From: Undibacterium sp.
GTDB taxonomy: Bacteria > Pseudomonadota > Gammaproteobacteria > Burkholderiales > Burkholderiaceae_D
Direction of reading: 5' to 3'
DNA: 64,000 nt
NCBI RefSeq assembly: GCF_030651495.1
Contig: NZ_JAUSFI010000066.1
Location: 19,951-83,950 of the forward strand
The position numbers and the translations under genes are program-made. Of the stretch, positions 34,729 to 45,509 are shown piece by piece; the stretch's first letter is position 1, and every line of letters starts with the position of its first letter. A model generated the notes under the pieces. The model searched no databases and had not been told where the DNA came from. It worked only from the letters and a program-made list of their open reading frames with translations.

Positions 34729-34862
34729 ATTTATTCCCCCAAGGTAATTAATTCGATTGATTCTACTCGTCTATCAGGCTCAACTGGCACAAAAAAACAG
34801 CAACCCCGGCAAAAATCTGCAGGGGTTCGCCAACACGACATCAGCCTGGCCTGTTTTTAGCG

Positions 34863-36656
34863 CTATTGCACCTTGACCCAGGCATGTATGCGTTGTTCCA
34901 GCACATCCAAAGGCAGGGCACCGGCACCGAGCACTTCATCATGAAAAGCGCGCAGGTCAAATTTTTTGCCTAGCTTTTTGCTGGCATACTGGCGTAACTC
35001 AACGATCTTGAGCTGGCCGATCTTGTAACCCAAGGCTTGCCCGGGCCAGACGATGTAGCGGTCGGTTTCGCTCTGGACGTCGACTTCTTCGATGCCGGAA
35101 TGATCATGAAAAAAATCCACCACTTGCTGACGATTCCACTTTTTATAGTGCAAGCCGGTATCCACCACTAAACGGATCGCGCGCAACATTTCATCTTGCA
35201 GATGGCCGTAGTAACTGTACGGGTCTTGATAAAACCCCAGTTCTTCGCCCAGGCGTTCTGCATACAAAGCCCAGCCTTCGACATAGGCGTTATAGCCGCC
35301 TTGCTGGCGAAACGCGGGTAAGCCCTGCAACTCTTGCGCAATCGAAATTTGCATATGATGGCCCGGTACACCTTCATGCAAGGCAGTGGTTTCGATCGAC
35401 ATGGTCTGGCGCTCGGCAAAGTCGCCGGTATTGACCATCACATGACCAGGGCGAGAGCCATCTGGCGTGCCATGATTATACGAGGCGCCGGCGGCTTCTT
35501 TTTCACGAAACTCCTCCACCGCCATCACGCTCACTTTAGCCTTAGGCATACGGCCAAATAGTTGCGGTAACTGGGTGTACATTTGATCCGTGTACTTGGT
35601 GTAGAGATCGAGAATTTCCTGGCGCGATTTTGGATGTAAATCTGGATTTTTCAATACCATGGCATTGAAACTTTTCAGGTCGGCATAACCCAACTTTTGC
35701 GCCACACCCAACATTTTATCTTCGATCCGCTTGACTTCACGCAGGCCAAGCTGATGAATCTCTTCTGGCGCCAATTCGGTGGTGGTGGAGTGCTTTACCT
35801 GATACTTATAACGCTCAGTACCATCCGGCAATGACCATAGGCCAACGTCTTGCCGGCCATGCGGCGCATAGTCAGTGCGCACGAAGCCGGAAAATTTTTG
35901 ATATGCCGGCACTACCTGCTGAGTCACTGCGGCCAGGATGGCGGTGCGCAGACGCAGCTTATCGGCATCTGAAAAATCGGCCGGAAATTTATTCAGCGGC
36001 TGAGTAAACGGCGAAGCATCCAGCGGCAACGCGGCGATATCGTCACACTGGCGGGCGATTTTTTCTAGCAAAAATTGCGGCGGCATCAGCTTATTTTTGA
36101 TGCCATTTTGCATTTGCAGTATGGTCTGATCAAACGCACGCGGTAAAGCATTCAGTCTAGCGAGATAATCTTCATAATCCTTTACGGTCGCAAAGGACAG
36201 CATCGCCACCATTTCTGGCACATCAAGGTGGATACCCGAATTTTGCAACACCGGCATTTGCCAGTCTTTAAAGCGGGCGCCCTCCAATTGCGAGGTAAGC
36301 TGGCGCAGCATCAGTTCTTTGTTCAGACTATCTTGAACTGGAAAGCCCTTGCTGTTGATCGCCTGAAAACGTTTTAAAAAATCCGCCTCGGCCCGATACT
36401 CCGCATCAACGGCCGCTTGCGAATAATCACTGAGCTGATCGTTGTAGCGCTTGTCGCCTAACATCGAAGCAAACTCTGGATTGGTGCGCAGCTTGTACTC
36501 CCATTGTTCACCGAGTAAAGCATCTAGCGCTTGACGGCGCGTCTCAAGACTGGAAGAGGCGCTGTTGACAGCGGGATTTTTTGCTTGGGCTTCGGCATGC
36601 ATCAAGCCCAGCATAAGCAACAGCAAGGCGGTGCTGACGGATTTTTTTAACATCAT
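34863..36656 (-). CDS. DUF885-family exported metallopeptidase-like protein
   Basis: A 597-residue protein with a Sec signal peptide (VSTALLLLMLGLMHAEAQA). The family signature HEGVPGHH at residues 427-434 is a zinc-binding HExxxHH-like motif; IETTALHEGVPGHHMQISIA and NAYVEGWALYAERLGEELG are conserved in DUF885. Members are annotated as possible peptidases, with little biochemistry published. The start has two adjacent ATGs (36656, 36653). No clear partners; monocistronic. Confidence 0.85.
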   Translation of the reverse strand: MMLKKSVSTALLLLMLGLMHAEAQAKNPAVNSASSSLETRRQALDALLGEQWEYKLRTNPEFASMLGDKRYNDQLSDYSQAAVDAEYRAEADFLKRFQAINSKGFPVQDSLNKELMLRQLTSQLEGARFKDWQMPVLQNSGIHLDVPEMVAMLSFATVKDYEDYLARLNALPRAFDQTILQMQNGIKNKLMPPQFLLEKIARQCDDIAALPLDASPFTQPLNKFPADFSDADKLRLRTAILAAVTQQVVPAYQKFSGFVRTDYAPHGRQDVGLWSLPDGTERYKYQVKHSTTTELAPEEIHQLGLREVKRIEDKMLGVAQKLGYADLKSFNAMVLKNPDLHPKSRQEILDLYTKYTDQMYTQLPQLFGRMPKAKVSVMAVEEFREKEAAGASYNHGTPDGSRPGHVMVNTGDFAERQTMSIETTALHEGVPGHHMQISIAQELQGLPAFRQQGGYNAYVEGWALYAERLGEELGFYQDPYSYYGHLQDEMLRAIRLVVDTGLHYKKWNRQQVVDFFHDHSGIEEVDVQSETDRYIVWPGQALGYKIGQLKIVELRQYASKKLGKKFDLRAFHDEVLGAGALPLDVLEQRIHAWVKVQ

Positions 36657-36811
36657 ATTGTTGTCTCGTGGAGTAAGTGATGGGTAACACTAAAAATCGT
36701 TCGCAATAAAAACAAAAGGTAAGCTGGCCACTATTTGACGTTCGCAGCAAGCAGCTCAATCGACCTCATTTTTCTTAAGCCGTAATAGAGCCATTTTTTT
36801 GCCATTAGTTC

Positions 36812-37900
36812 CTATTGCACTCTTTTAGGCACCGCTTGTTGCCTGGCGCTATAGCTGCTGATGGCGGCTGGATCTTCAACGTAGCGTTCTTTAATTTTCA
36901 ACATGTCGGGCAGCACGGCAAGGAAAGGGGCGATCAATCCGGGGTCAAAATGACTGCCGCCGGCTTGCACGACGGTGGCCACTGCCTGCTCGACAGGCCA
37001 GGCTTTTTTATAGGGGCGCGCCGAACTCAGTGCATCGAATACATCGGCTAGCGCCACGATCCGGCCAACCAGGGGAATGTCTTCGCCCTTGAGGCCCAAA
37101 GGGTAACCGCTGCCATCCCATTTTTCGTGATGCGAAAGCGCCACCACGCGCGCCATCGCCAGCAAGGGATCGATGTGTTCGCCGATGATATCGCCACCCA
37201 TGATGACGTGGGTCTGCATGATGCGCCATTCCTCTTCGTTAAGCTTGCCGGGTTTGAGTAAAATGTAATCGGGGATACCGATTTTACCGATGTCATGCAT
37301 GGGCGCGGCCAGAAACAGGGTTTCCACAGTGACCTTACCCATACCGGCCGCGTCGGCAATCAGCCGCGAATAATGGGACATGCGCAGCACGTGATAGCCG
37401 GTCTCATTGTCCCGGTACTCTGCGGCCCGCCCCAGACGCTGGATGATTTGCAGGCGCGTGTTTTGCAGCTCGCGGGTACGTAACTCAACGCGCCGCTCCA
37501 GTTCGCGGGTTTGGTCGTACAAGGCGAGATGGGTCTTGACGCGCGCCAGCACGATGGCCGGATTATAGGGCTTGGTAATATAATCTTCTGCGCCCAGTGC
37601 GAGCCCAAACTCTTCATCTTTTTGCTCTTCCATCGAGGTGACGAACATCACAGGGATATTGTGCCGTTCCGGGTCAGCCTTGATCCGTCGACAGACTTCG
37701 TAACCGTCGATGCCGGGCATCACGACATCGAGCAAGATTAAATCTGGCGGATGGTCTGACATGATGATATTAAGTGCTTTTTCGCCGCCAGTGGCTACCT
37801 TGACGTTATACAACGGGGCCAAAATCGCATACAAAATATCAATATTCTCTGGCGCATCGTCAACGACCAGCATGGTGTGGATGTGCGGTAAAGTCGTCAT
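36812..37900 (-). CDS. Response regulator with REC and HD-GYP domains
   Basis: A 362-residue cytoplasmic protein: REC domain (acidic LVVDDAP, phospho-acceptor Asp58 in [17 protein letters not shown]), a coiled linker rich in Arg/Glu ([20 protein letters not shown]), then an HD-GYP domain with the metal ligands HDIGKIG and [12 protein letters not shown] and the loop [21 protein letters not shown] proteins hydrolyse cyclic di-GMP, so phosphorylation likely controls c-di-GMP turnover (RpfG-like). The start overlaps the stop of the upstream hybrid kinase by 4 bp, which makes the kinase its probable partner. Confidence 0.93.
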   Translation of the reverse strand: MTTLPHIHTMLVVDDAPENIDILYAILAPLYNVKVATGGEKALNIIMSDHPPDLILLDVVMPGIDGYEVCRRIKADPERHNIPVMFVTSMEEQKDEEFGLALGAEDYITKPYNPAIVLARVKTHLALYDQTRELERRVELRTRELQNTRLQIIQRLGRAAEYRDNETGYHVLRMSHYSRLIADAAGMGKVTVETLFLAAPMHDIGKIGIPDYILLKPGKLNEEEWRIMQTHVIMGGDIIGEHIDPLLAMARVVALSHHEKWDGSGYPLGLKGEDIPLVGRIVALADVFDALSSARPYKKAWPVEQAVATVVQAGGSHFDPGLIAPFLAVLPDMLKIKERYVEDPAAISSYSARQQAVPKRVQ

Positions 37901-40900
37901 GTTGTCCTCCCCCCTGGACTGTGCGGTTGTGCCGCATCGGGTATTGTCGTGAGTGCGATATCCAGATCTTGCGCCACTTTAGCCAAAGCGGCCAGCGCGG
38001 CGTCAAACTCGTAACGTTCAATCAAATTAATCACCTGGGCAAATGCCAATGCTGAGGCGTGACCGGTGAGCAAGTCGGCGACAGGCTGAACCATGTTAAC
38101 GGCCGCCGCGTCATTCTCAGTCAAACGTTGCGCCAGCAGATTGAACAAGGGCGTCAGGGCGTGCTTATCCACTTCCCGTGTTTGTGCTGTCGTCGCTGTC
38201 GTGTCAGGCAACTTATTTTGCCGGGATGGCAGCGCCGCAATCGCCTGCAGCAATGCTTGCAAGGGAGGTGCCAAACCATCGAGTAAGGCATCGACACGGG
38301 CGTCTTCATGGTGCTTGATGGCGTGCTCCAGCACTTGCGCAGCACGCATCAGCGCATCGGCACCGATATTCGCGGCCAAGCCTTTTAGCGTATGCACCTG
38401 ACGTTGCGCGGCATCTCGCTCGCCAGCGCCAAACTGGGCACGCATCTGCGCGATCACATCGGGATAATTTTGCGCGAACAGCGCCAGCAGCTTGTGGTAT
38501 TGCGCCAGATTGCCGCGCAAACGTTGCAGCGCTGCAGCCACATCGACACCGGCCAGCACCGGCACATATTCTGCTGCCAGCGGGGCTGCTGAATCGGGCG
38601 CGGGCGCTATCGCTGGCTGAACTGGCACAGAGGCGTCAGGTCGACGCTTGATCCAGTGCGTCAGCACGGTCAGCAATTGCTCCACGTCGATGGGTTTGGC
38701 AATATGGTCGTTCATCCCGACGGCCAGGCACTTTTCACGGTCGCCCGCCATCGCATTGGCGGTCATGGCCAGAATCGGCAACTGGGCAAAGCGCGGCTGC
38801 GCGCGTATCAGCCGGGTGGCCTCAAAACCATCCATTACCGGCATCTGCCAATCCATCAGCACGGCGTCATAGGTGCTGATCGCTACTTTGGCGACGGCTT
38901 GTGCGCCATTGCTGGCCAGGTCGACTTTCAGGCCTGCCTCGGTCAGAATATCCGATGCCAGTTCTTGGTTGATTTCGTTATCTTCGACCAGCAGCACATG
39001 GGCGCCGCGCAGTTGCGCCGTCAAGTCTTGGTACGAGGCGCGCCGGTAAGGCGTGCTCGAAACATGCAGGGTGCTGCCCAGTGCAGCCGAAATCGCGTTC
39101 AGCACGCTGGACGGGCTGACTGGTTTTTCCAGAATGCCATCGATTCTTACCCCGCGGGCTTGTTCTATCAGCTCATCGCGGCTGTAGGCGGTCACCATGA
39201 CAGCCGCCAGCGTCTCAGAGATGCCCTCGCGGGCGCGGATGCGGCGGATCGCCTCAAGTCCGTCGGTCGATGGCATGTGCCAGTCCATTAACACCATGTG
39301 GTAAGGTTGTCCGCGCTGTTGTGCCGCTTCCAGTTCAGCAATGCCCAGCTCAGCACTTTCCAGCGCTTTGACTTCCAATTGCAGGGATTCGATGATGTCA
39401 GACATGATTTCGCGCGCGCTGTGATTGTCATCCACGACCAGCACCCGCAAATGGTGCAGTTTCGGATCGGCCGCCACCATCGAAACACGCTGATCAGCCT
39501 GTAACCCTAAGCGTGCCGTAAAGATAAAACGGCTACCCACGCCGGGCTCGCTTTCCACCCAGACTTTACCGCCCATCATCTCAACCAGACGCCGGGTGAT
39601 GGTTAAACCCAAGCCGGTGCCACCGTATTGCCGCGTGGTGGAGGAATCGGCCTGGACAAAGGCGCTGAATAGCTTATCGCATTGTTCTGGCGCCAGGCCA
39701 ATGCCGGTGTCCTGCACCTCAAAACGCAGCACGACATCCTGCGCTGTTTGCTCCAGACAGGTCACGCGCAGACGGATTTCGCCTTGCTGGGTAAACTTGA
39801 TGGCGTTATTGACCAGATTGAGTAACACCTGGCCCAAGCGCATCTCGTCCCCGATCAGTGCGGTGGGCACCGTTGGATCGAGGTCAAACAAGAGCTCCAG
39901 GCCCTTGTCTTGCGCCTTCAGCACAGACATGGCGGCCAGATGGTCCAGCGCGTGCACCAAAAAGAAGTCGCGCTGTTCAAAGTTGAGCTTGCCGGCCTCA
40001 ATTTTAGAAAAATCGAGAATATCGTTGATGATCCCCAGCAGCCCTTGGCCGGCGGCACTCACCTTTTCCAGGTAGTTGCGTTGCTTGGCGCTGAGTTCGG
40101 TACGCAAGACCAGGCCTGTCATGCCTATGATGGCATTCATCGGGGTGCGAATTTCATGGCTCATGTTGGCGAGAAAATCGCTCTTGCTCTGATTTGCCGC
40201 CTCGGCAGCCTGTTTGGCATCGCGCGAGGCCGCTTCCGATTGCGCCTTCGCCTCCATGATGTTGCGTAAGCTCTCGCTCATCTCACGCAACGCAAGCAAT
40301 AGCTGACCCGCTTCATCCGGATAATATTTGCTGGTTTGCACCGCCAGATCACCCGCCGCGACTTTTTTAGCGATCGCAAGCGCAACCCCCAACGGGCGGG
40401 TAATACTGAACCGTATCAAGATCGACAAAGCCACAGCCAGCAATAGCCCCAGCACAAAAATGCTCAACTGAAGCGAGGTAGCGGACCGCGCATACGCCAT
40501 GGCCGAACTTTTATCGATCCGGGCACGTTGATTGGCGCGGATCACGATTTTATTGATGGCTGCACGATGCGCTTCATAGCTGCGCGTCATCTTCAGCAGC
40601 GCACTATCCATTGCCGCGCGGTTATTCACATGAGAGGCGGGCAGAAATTCCTTGAACGCAATATCATAAAAAGCCATCGCCGGAACGTCAACCTGCGTGA
40701 GCAGGGCTTCACCCAACTCCTTCTCCAGCCCTGCCGCGCGCCAGAAGGCTAGCCGACTTTGATACTCCTTTTGCAACACCCGCAGACGATCAATCAAGGC
40801 GTTTTTCTGCAAATTACTCATGGCGTTGGCCATTTGCTGGCACACCAGATACGACTCGATGATGTACAAGGGAGGCGGCAATACATCCGACACCAGATTC

Positions 40901-41049
40901 TGGCTTAGCTCAATACGGCTATACACCGGACCGCCGACTTTGATTTCATTGAGTGTTTTGAACGACCACAAGCCATAGACGAGAAAGCCGGCAGAGCAAA
41001 TCGCAATCAGCAAGCCCAGTCGTTGGCCAATGTTGAGATAACGTAGCAT
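37897..41049 (-). CDS. Hybrid sensor histidine kinase (HAMP-HisKA-HATPase-REC-REC-Hpt)
   Basis: A 1050-residue inner-membrane kinase. Domains: TM1 ([20 protein letters not shown]), periplasmic helical region with [14 protein letters not shown]2 ([18 protein letters not shown]), HAMP, HisKA with His298 in [19 protein letters not shown], ATPase ([33 protein letters not shown]), REC1 ([26 protein letters not shown]), REC2 ([31 protein letters not shown]) and a C-terminal Hpt domain with His in [16 protein letters not shown]. Both REC domains retain their phospho-acceptor Asp. The signal is unknown. It forms one unit with the downstream HD-GYP regulator. Confidence 0.92.
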   Translation of the reverse strand: MLRYLNIGQRLGLLIAICSAGFLVYGLWSFKTLNEIKVGGPVYSRIELSQNLVSDVLPPPLYIIESYLVCQQMANAMSNLQKNALIDRLRVLQKEYQSRLAFWRAAGLEKELGEALLTQVDVPAMAFYDIAFKEFLPASHVNNRAAMDSALLKMTRSYEAHRAAINKIVIRANQRARIDKSSAMAYARSATSLQLSIFVLGLLLAVALSILIRFSITRPLGVALAIAKKVAAGDLAVQTSKYYPDEAGQLLLALREMSESLRNIMEAKAQSEAASRDAKQAAEAANQSKSDFLANMSHEIRTPMNAIIGMTGLVLRTELSAKQRNYLEKVSAAGQGLLGIINDILDFSKIEAGKLNFEQRDFFLVHALDHLAAMSVLKAQDKGLELLFDLDPTVPTALIGDEMRLGQVLLNLVNNAIKFTQQGEIRLRVTCLEQTAQDVVLRFEVQDTGIGLAPEQCDKLFSAFVQADSSTTRQYGGTGLGLTITRRLVEMMGGKVWVESEPGVGSRFIFTARLGLQADQRVSMVAADPKLHHLRVLVVDDNHSAREIMSDIIESLQLEVKALESAELGIAELEAAQQRGQPYHMVLMDWHMPSTDGLEAIRRIRAREGISETLAAVMVTAYSRDELIEQARGVRIDGILEKPVSPSSVLNAISAALGSTLHVSSTPYRRASYQDLTAQLRGAHVLLVEDNEINQELASDILTEAGLKVDLASNGAQAVAKVAISTYDAVLMDWQMPVMDGFEATRLIRAQPRFAQLPILAMTANAMAGDREKCLAVGMNDHIAKPIDVEQLLTVLTHWIKRRPDASVPVQPAIAPAPDSAAPLAAEYVPVLAGVDVAAALQRLRGNLAQYHKLLALFAQNYPDVIAQMRAQFGAGERDAAQRQVHTLKGLAANIGADALMRAAQVLEHAIKHHEDARVDALLDGLAPPLQALLQAIAALPSRQNKLPDTTATTAQTREVDKHALTPLFNLLAQRLTENDAAAVNMVQPVADLLTGHASALAFAQVINLIERYEFDAALAALAKVAQDLDIALTTIPDAAQPHSPGGRTT

Positions 41050-41511
41050 GTGGTCTCCATAACAATTTATCTAGGGCACTTCTGATCTGTGCTGACAAAC
41101 TAAACACCACCTGAAGAGACGTTGATCAATGAGAAAACTGGCATTGTTTGCTTATTAATTGCCTATTGTGTGCCTATTATTTGTCATGCCAGGAACGAAA
41201 ATGTTATCACGGAAAAATTGTTTCACTTTTAACTATTTTCGATCTTTGTGAAAATAGCCGACATCCTCCATGCTAGGCTTGCGTCAATCATTTTATTTAA
41301 CAACATAACAATATAATGATTCGTTCAAGCATAATTTAATTATAGGCAGCGCTTGGCTAAGGTCAAAAAAATCGCGCCACAAAAGCAAAACGCAAAAATG
41401 ACACGCGTATACACGGCGGCATGCCGATTTGTACGCCGCACAAAACATGGGCGATAATAGCGTCACCTTCGGTCCAACTCTCCACACTCCACACTCCACT
41501 AATTAGCCCTC
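41050..41511. other. Gene-free 462-bp divergent promoter region
   Basis: Between the hybrid kinase and aroG. AT-rich at 41150-41350, with no repeat of the dispersed family and no credible ORF (a 68-codon minus frame at 41293-41499 lacks a ribosome site). A short CACTCCA-type tandem lies at about 41480-41498, just ahead of aroG. No attenuator-like leader peptide is apparent. Confidence 0.4.
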
Positions 41512-42567
41512 ATGAACCGCCAAGATCTAGAAAACATTAACATTACTTCTTTCGACGCCATGCCCTCACCGGAAGAATTGCATGCCCGTTTGCCTCTGTC
41601 CGAGCTGGCCGCCAACGCGGTCAACGATGGCCGTGTCGCCTTGCGCAACATTCTGGAACGCAAAGACCGGCGCCTGTTTGTGGTGGTGGGGCCATGCTCG
41701 ATTCATGATCCGGTCGCGGGTCTGGATTACGCCCGTCGCCTGAAAGGGCTGCAAGAACAGGTGAAAGACACGATGCTGCTGGTGATGCGCGTGTACTTTG
41801 AAAAGCCGCGCACGACGACCGGCTGGAAAGGCTATATCAATGATCCGGACATGGACGATTCTTTCCACGTTGACCGCGGCATGGAGCAGGCGCGCCAGTT
41901 TTTACTCGATGTCTGCGAACTCGGCTTGCCGACCGGCACCGAAGCGCTGGACCCGATCTCGCCGCAATATCTGGGCGACCTGATCGCCTGGACCGCGATC
42001 GGCGCACGCACCACCGAATCGCAAACCCATAGGGAAATGTCATCCGGCTTATCGACCCCGGTAGGGTTTAAAAATGGCACCGATGGTGACATCAGCATCG
42101 CGATTAACGCGATCTTGTCGGCATCGCATCCGCATTCGTTTTTGGGCTTGAATGGCCAGGGCCGCGTCGCTATCGTGCGCACCCGCGGCAACCAGCATGG
42201 TCACGTGGTCTTGCGCGGTGGCGATGGCCGGCCGAACTACGATACGGTGTCGGTCGCGATGGCAGAGCAGGCGCTGACCAAGGCAAAACTGCCGGCCAAT
42301 ATCGTGGTCGATTGCTCGCATGCGAACAGCTACAAGAAGCCTGAGCTGCAACCGCTGGTGATGGCCGATGTGATCAACCAGGTCGTCAACGGCAACACCT
42401 CGCTAGTGGGGCTGATGATCGAATCGAATATCGTTGCGGGCAACCAGAAAATTCCGGAAGACCTGACGCAACTAATCTACGGCTGCTCGGTGACCGACGC
42501 CTGCGTCGATTGGGCCACCACCGAAAAAATGTTACTGGAAGCCCATGCACGCTTGCTGAGCCGTTAA
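41512..42567 (+). CDS. aroG: 3-deoxy-7-phosphoheptulonate synthase (DAHP synthase, class I)
   Basis: First enzyme of the shikimate pathway: joins phosphoenolpyruvate and erythrose 4-phosphate. The 351-residue protein has the class I signatures VVVGPCSIHDPVAGLDYARR, MRVYFEKPRTTTGWKGYIND, GTEALDPISPQYLGDL, GARTTESQTHREMSSGLS and VDCSHANSYKK. The metal ligands (Cys, His, Glu, Asp) are present. E. coli AroF/G/H are about 350 residues; the symbol aroG is the usual choice, but the feedback type (Phe, Tyr or Trp) cannot be decided from sequence. Monocistronic; ends at a convergent hairpin. Confidence 0.94.
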   Translation: MNRQDLENINITSFDAMPSPEELHARLPLSELAANAVNDGRVALRNILERKDRRLFVVVGPCSIHDPVAGLDYARRLKGLQEQVKDTMLLVMRVYFEKPRTTTGWKGYINDPDMDDSFHVDRGMEQARQFLLDVCELGLPTGTEALDPISPQYLGDLIAWTAIGARTTESQTHREMSSGLSTPVGFKNGTDGDISIAINAILSASHPHSFLGLNGQGRVAIVRTRGNQHGHVVLRGGDGRPNYDTVSVAMAEQALTKAKLPANIVVDCSHANSYKKPELQPLVMADVINQVVNGNTSLVGLMIESNIVAGNQKIPEDLTQLIYGCSVTDACVDWATTEKMLLEAHARLLSR

Positions 42568-42580
42568 TCAAGCGTTAATC

Positions 42581-42633
42581 AGGCATCAATGACTAGCCGG
42601 CCAATTTGCCGGCGCGGTAGTCATTGATCGCCT
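42581..42633. terminator. Bidirectional hairpin between aroG and pirin, overlapping the pirin stop
   Basis: ATCAATGACTA (42585-42595) and TAGTCATTGAT (42618-42628) pair perfectly over 11 bp, with an additional GCCGG/CCGGC inner stem and AGGC/GCCT outside. The pirin stop codon (42593-42595) lies in the left arm and the right arm is inside its last codons. No long T-run, but it is the only terminator-like element between these convergent genes. Confidence 0.6.
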
Positions 42634-43495
42634 GAAAAATCTCGGCCTGCGTATTCATCACAAACGGGCCGTATTGCACGATAGGCTCATGCAACGGCTG
42701 GCCGGCGATCAGCAAGGCCCGGCTGGCACCGTTGGCGCGTAAGGTGACGCCGTCGCTGTCGGGCTCGTTGCGCAAGATCGCCATGCGCTGCTGCGGCACC
42801 GCTTTCTCGCCGATCTGCAACTCACCGCGGTACACGTAGACAAAGGCATTCATCGATGCCGCCATCGCCTGCGAAAATTCGGCACCGTCTGCCAGATGCA
42901 GATCCAGATACAGCGGCGCGGTCACATCGCGCTGCATGGCACCGCTTACGCCGTGGCTGGCACCGGCAATCACGCGCACCTTGGCACCTTGCGGCGTAGT
43001 GAATTCCGGTATCGCTTCGCTCTGGATATCCCGATACCAGGGCGCGCTCATCTTGTCTTTGGCCGCCAGATTGAGCCACAGCTGAAAGCCTTCCATGCGT
43101 CCCTGTTCCTGCTCCGGCAATTCAGAATGGATCACGCCGCGCCCGGCCGTCATCCACTGCACCCCGCCGTTTTGCAGCAAGCCCGAATTCCCGGCGCTAT
43201 CGTGATGACGCATGCGCCCGGTCAGCATATAAGTGATGGTTTCAAAGCCACGGTGCGGGTGATCCGGGAAGCCGCCGATATAGTCTTGCGGATCGTCGGC
43301 ACCAAAAGCGTCGAGCATCAGGAAAGGATCAAGCCGGTATTGCAGGGGCTGGGTCAGCACCCGCGTCAGCTTCACGCCATCGCCATCCGAGGTGGCCTGG
43401 CCTGCGATGATCTGCTCGACGCTGCGTGGCTGCGTGACGGTTTCCGCCTCTGCGCGAATGACTTGCCGCGGTACTACCGTGTTGTTATCTTGCAT
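42593..43495 (-). CDS. Pirin-family cupin protein
   Basis: A 300-residue bicupin. The N-terminal cupin has the iron-binding pattern FPDHPHRGFETITYMLTG with further metal ligands in MRHHDSAGNSG and AGRGVIHSELPE; the C-terminal part is the pirin C-domain. Some bacterial pirins have quercetin 2,3-dioxygenase activity, others modulate metabolic enzymes; the function here is not defined. Start at ATG 43495 (MQDNNTVV), with GGAGGGG just upstream; 13 further codons upstream are open but lack similarity. It is 28 bp downstream of azoR, so the pair is probably an operon. Confidence 0.9.
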   Translation of the reverse strand: MQDNNTVVPRQVIRAEAETVTQPRSVEQIIAGQATSDGDGVKLTRVLTQPLQYRLDPFLMLDAFGADDPQDYIGGFPDHPHRGFETITYMLTGRMRHHDSAGNSGLLQNGGVQWMTAGRGVIHSELPEQEQGRMEGFQLWLNLAAKDKMSAPWYRDIQSEAIPEFTTPQGAKVRVIAGASHGVSGAMQRDVTAPLYLDLHLADGAEFSQAMAASMNAFVYVYRGELQIGEKAVPQQRMAILRNEPDSDGVTLRANGASRALLIAGQPLHEPIVQYGPFVMNTQAEIFQAINDYRAGKLAG

Positions 43496-43523
43496 GATGC
43501 CCCTCCTCTTGTTGGACCAATCT

Positions 43524-44126
43524 TTATGCTGCAATCAACTGTTGTATCTGCTGCGTCGCTGCGCTAAAAGCGGCTTGCTCGGCATCCGGCCCCATCGCCA
43601 AGCCTTCAGCGTAGACGAATTCGACATCACTGATGCCTAAAAATCCCAAAAAAGTCTGCAAATACGGCGTCTGGGTATCGCTGGGCATATTCCGGTGCAC
43701 GCCACCGCGCGTCAACACGACATACGCTTTTTTGCCGGTCAACAAGCCTTCAGGGCCATTCGCCGTGTAGCGGAAAGTGACCTGGGCGCGCGAGATCGCA
43801 TCGATCCAGTTTTTCAGTTGCGCCGGGATGGCAAAGTTATACATCGGGGCAGCCAGAACCAGCGTATCGGCAGCTTGAATCTCGGCGATCAGGGCGTCAT
43901 CCAGCGCCACCCGCGCCGCCTGCCCGGCTGTGCGTTGTTCTGCAGGGGTAAACAGCGCCTGCAAGGCCGCTTCATCAAGCATAGGCTGTGGCGTGCGGCC
44001 CAAATCGCGTACCCTCAGGCTGGCAGCAGGCGTAGCGGCTAGCAAGCGCTGCACCAGTTCATTCGCCAAACGGCTGGAGTGGGAAGCATCGGCACGGACG
44101 CTGGAGTTAATTTGCAGGATATTCAT
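43524..44126 (-). CDS. azoR: FMN-dependent NADH:quinone/azo-reductase
   Basis: A 200-residue flavodoxin-fold AzoR/AcpD enzyme that reduces quinones and azo dyes with NADH. Signatures are [20 protein letters not shown] at the N-terminus, [19 protein letters not shown] and [19 protein letters not shown]. Start set at ATG 44126 because the conserved N-terminus begins there; the frame extends to 44297 without similarity. Divergent LysR gene 239 bp away and pirin downstream: a common arrangement in proteobacteria, giving a likely electrophile-responsive unit. Confidence 0.94.
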   Translation of the reverse strand: MNILQINSSVRADASHSSRLANELVQRLLAATPAASLRVRDLGRTPQPMLDEAALQALFTPAEQRTAGQAARVALDDALIAEIQAADTLVLAAPMYNFAIPAQLKNWIDAISRAQVTFRYTANGPEGLLTGKKAYVVLTRGGVHRNMPSDTQTPYLQTFLGFLGISDVEFVYAEGLAMGPDAEQAAFSAATQQIQQLIAA

Positions 44127-44256
44127 GATCGGTACTTTCTGGTGTGGTTGCGATGGAGTCACTTTAGCCGTTCCACAATCAATGCGGAAGATCAGAATAT
44201 GGATATAATTGTTCCGCTGATGAGACAATATCTCTTTGGTAAAAAAATAAACCGGA

Positions 44257-44339
44257 GCCTGCCCGCTCACGCAGTGTCCATGCGGGTTTGCAGCCACCCT
44301 GGCCTGCAGGGCGCATGGGATATGCGTGAGCGGGCAGGC
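44257..44339. repeat. Dispersed palindromic repeat, copy 6 (perfect outer arms)
   Basis: Outer arms GCCTGCCCGCTCA (44257-44269) and TGAGCGGGCAGGC (44327-44339) are 13-bp perfect complements. Inside them the left core is degraded (CGCAGTGTCCATGCGGG) while the right is canonical (CGCATGGGATATGCG). Centre GCCA-CCC-TGGC. It lies in the azoR/lysR divergent region and ends 26 bp before the LysR ATG. Confidence 0.8.
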
Positions 44340-44365
44340 CTACTTTGCGATGAGAAAGACGCGCC

Positions 44366-45301
44366 ATGAACCTCGAAGCCAATGATCTGCTGCTGTTTGC
44401 CCGCGTGGTCGACGAAGGCAGTTTTAGCCGTGCCGCAGAAAAACTCGGCTTGCCCAAGTCCACCCTGTCGCGCCGCATTACCGGGCTGGAGGCGCAGCTT
44501 GGCGAGCGCCTGCTGTTGCGCACCACGCGCAAGCTCAGCGTTACCGATTTTGGCCATGCGGTGTTGCTGCACGCGCATCAGGTCACGGCCGAAGTCGAAT
44601 CCACCATGGCCCTGGCACAGCACCGCCAGGTCGAGCCTAGCGGACGCTTGCGGGTGTCGATGCCGAATGATTTGGCGAATGAAGTTTTGGGGCAATTGCT
44701 GGCCGATTTTATCGCCAAATATCCGGCGATTACGCTGGAACTGGACCTGTCGGCACGGCGGGTCGATCTGATTGCCGAAAATTTTGATGTAGCGATCCGC
44801 ATGGGCGACTTGCCGGACGATGCAACGCTGGCGGCGCGGCGGCTGGCGCTATTCTCGGTCGGCCTGTATGCCTCGCCGGGCTATCTGGAAAAGCGCGGTG
44901 TGCCGTTTGAGCCAGAAGCCTTGATGGAGCATGACAGCCTGCGCATACTCAGCCGTGGCGGCGAACCGGCGCTGTGGTCACTGATCCGGTCTATTGACAG
45001 CAAAACAGAGAGCTGGCAAGGATCGCCACCCGTGCGCGCCAGCGCCAACTCGCCAGACACCCTGATCCATCTGGCAAGGCAAGGTCTGGGGATCGTCATG
45101 ACTACAGACCATTTCGCCGCAAAACTAGTCGCCTCAGGCGAGCTGCTGCAAGTGCTAGGCGACTGGACACTGCCAACGATTGCCGCATGGGCAGTGTTCC
45201 CGGGTCGCCGCCTGATGCCGGCGCGCACTCGCGTGTTTCTCGATGCGTTACAAGAAGAATTCTCGGGACCACGCTGTCAAAAGAGAGAGAGACTGAATTG
45301 A
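44366..45301 (+). CDS. LysR-family transcriptional regulator
   Basis: A 311-residue regulator: N-terminal winged helix-turn-helix (EANDLLLFARVVDEGSFSRA, then KSTLSRRITGLEAQLGERL) and a C-terminal periplasmic-binding-like effector domain. It belongs to the CrgA/AaeR-like subgroup, often next to quinone reductases. Divergent from azoR-pirin, which is its probable target. The start is ATG 44366 (MNLEANDLLLF). A palindromic repeat lies between promoter and start codon, so it may alter expression of the regulator. Confidence 0.94.
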   Translation: MNLEANDLLLFARVVDEGSFSRAAEKLGLPKSTLSRRITGLEAQLGERLLLRTTRKLSVTDFGHAVLLHAHQVTAEVESTMALAQHRQVEPSGRLRVSMPNDLANEVLGQLLADFIAKYPAITLELDLSARRVDLIAENFDVAIRMGDLPDDATLAARRLALFSVGLYASPGYLEKRGVPFEPEALMEHDSLRILSRGGEPALWSLIRSIDSKTESWQGSPPVRASANSPDTLIHLARQGLGIVMTTDHFAAKLVASGELLQVLGDWTLPTIAAWAVFPGRRLMPARTRVFLDALQEEFSGPRCQKRERLN

Positions 45302-45509
45302 GCCAAAAGCAGCGGCTAAGATAATCAAGCAGAATCGGCATGGCCCGACTTGGCCACCCGGCACAAGGGATCGCTGACGCGAATGTGCAACGTGGCATCG
45401 GCGATAGCGCTTGTGATCGTGCGTGTATTAAGCAATACTTTGCCTTAAATATCAAATTACCTAGTCAATATGGCTACATTTAACAAACAGAAACATCTAC
45501 GGTGACTAC

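Noticed and set aside
41293..41499. 68-codon minus-strand frame upstream of aroG
   Set aside because: No ribosome site; lies in AT-rich promoter DNA.
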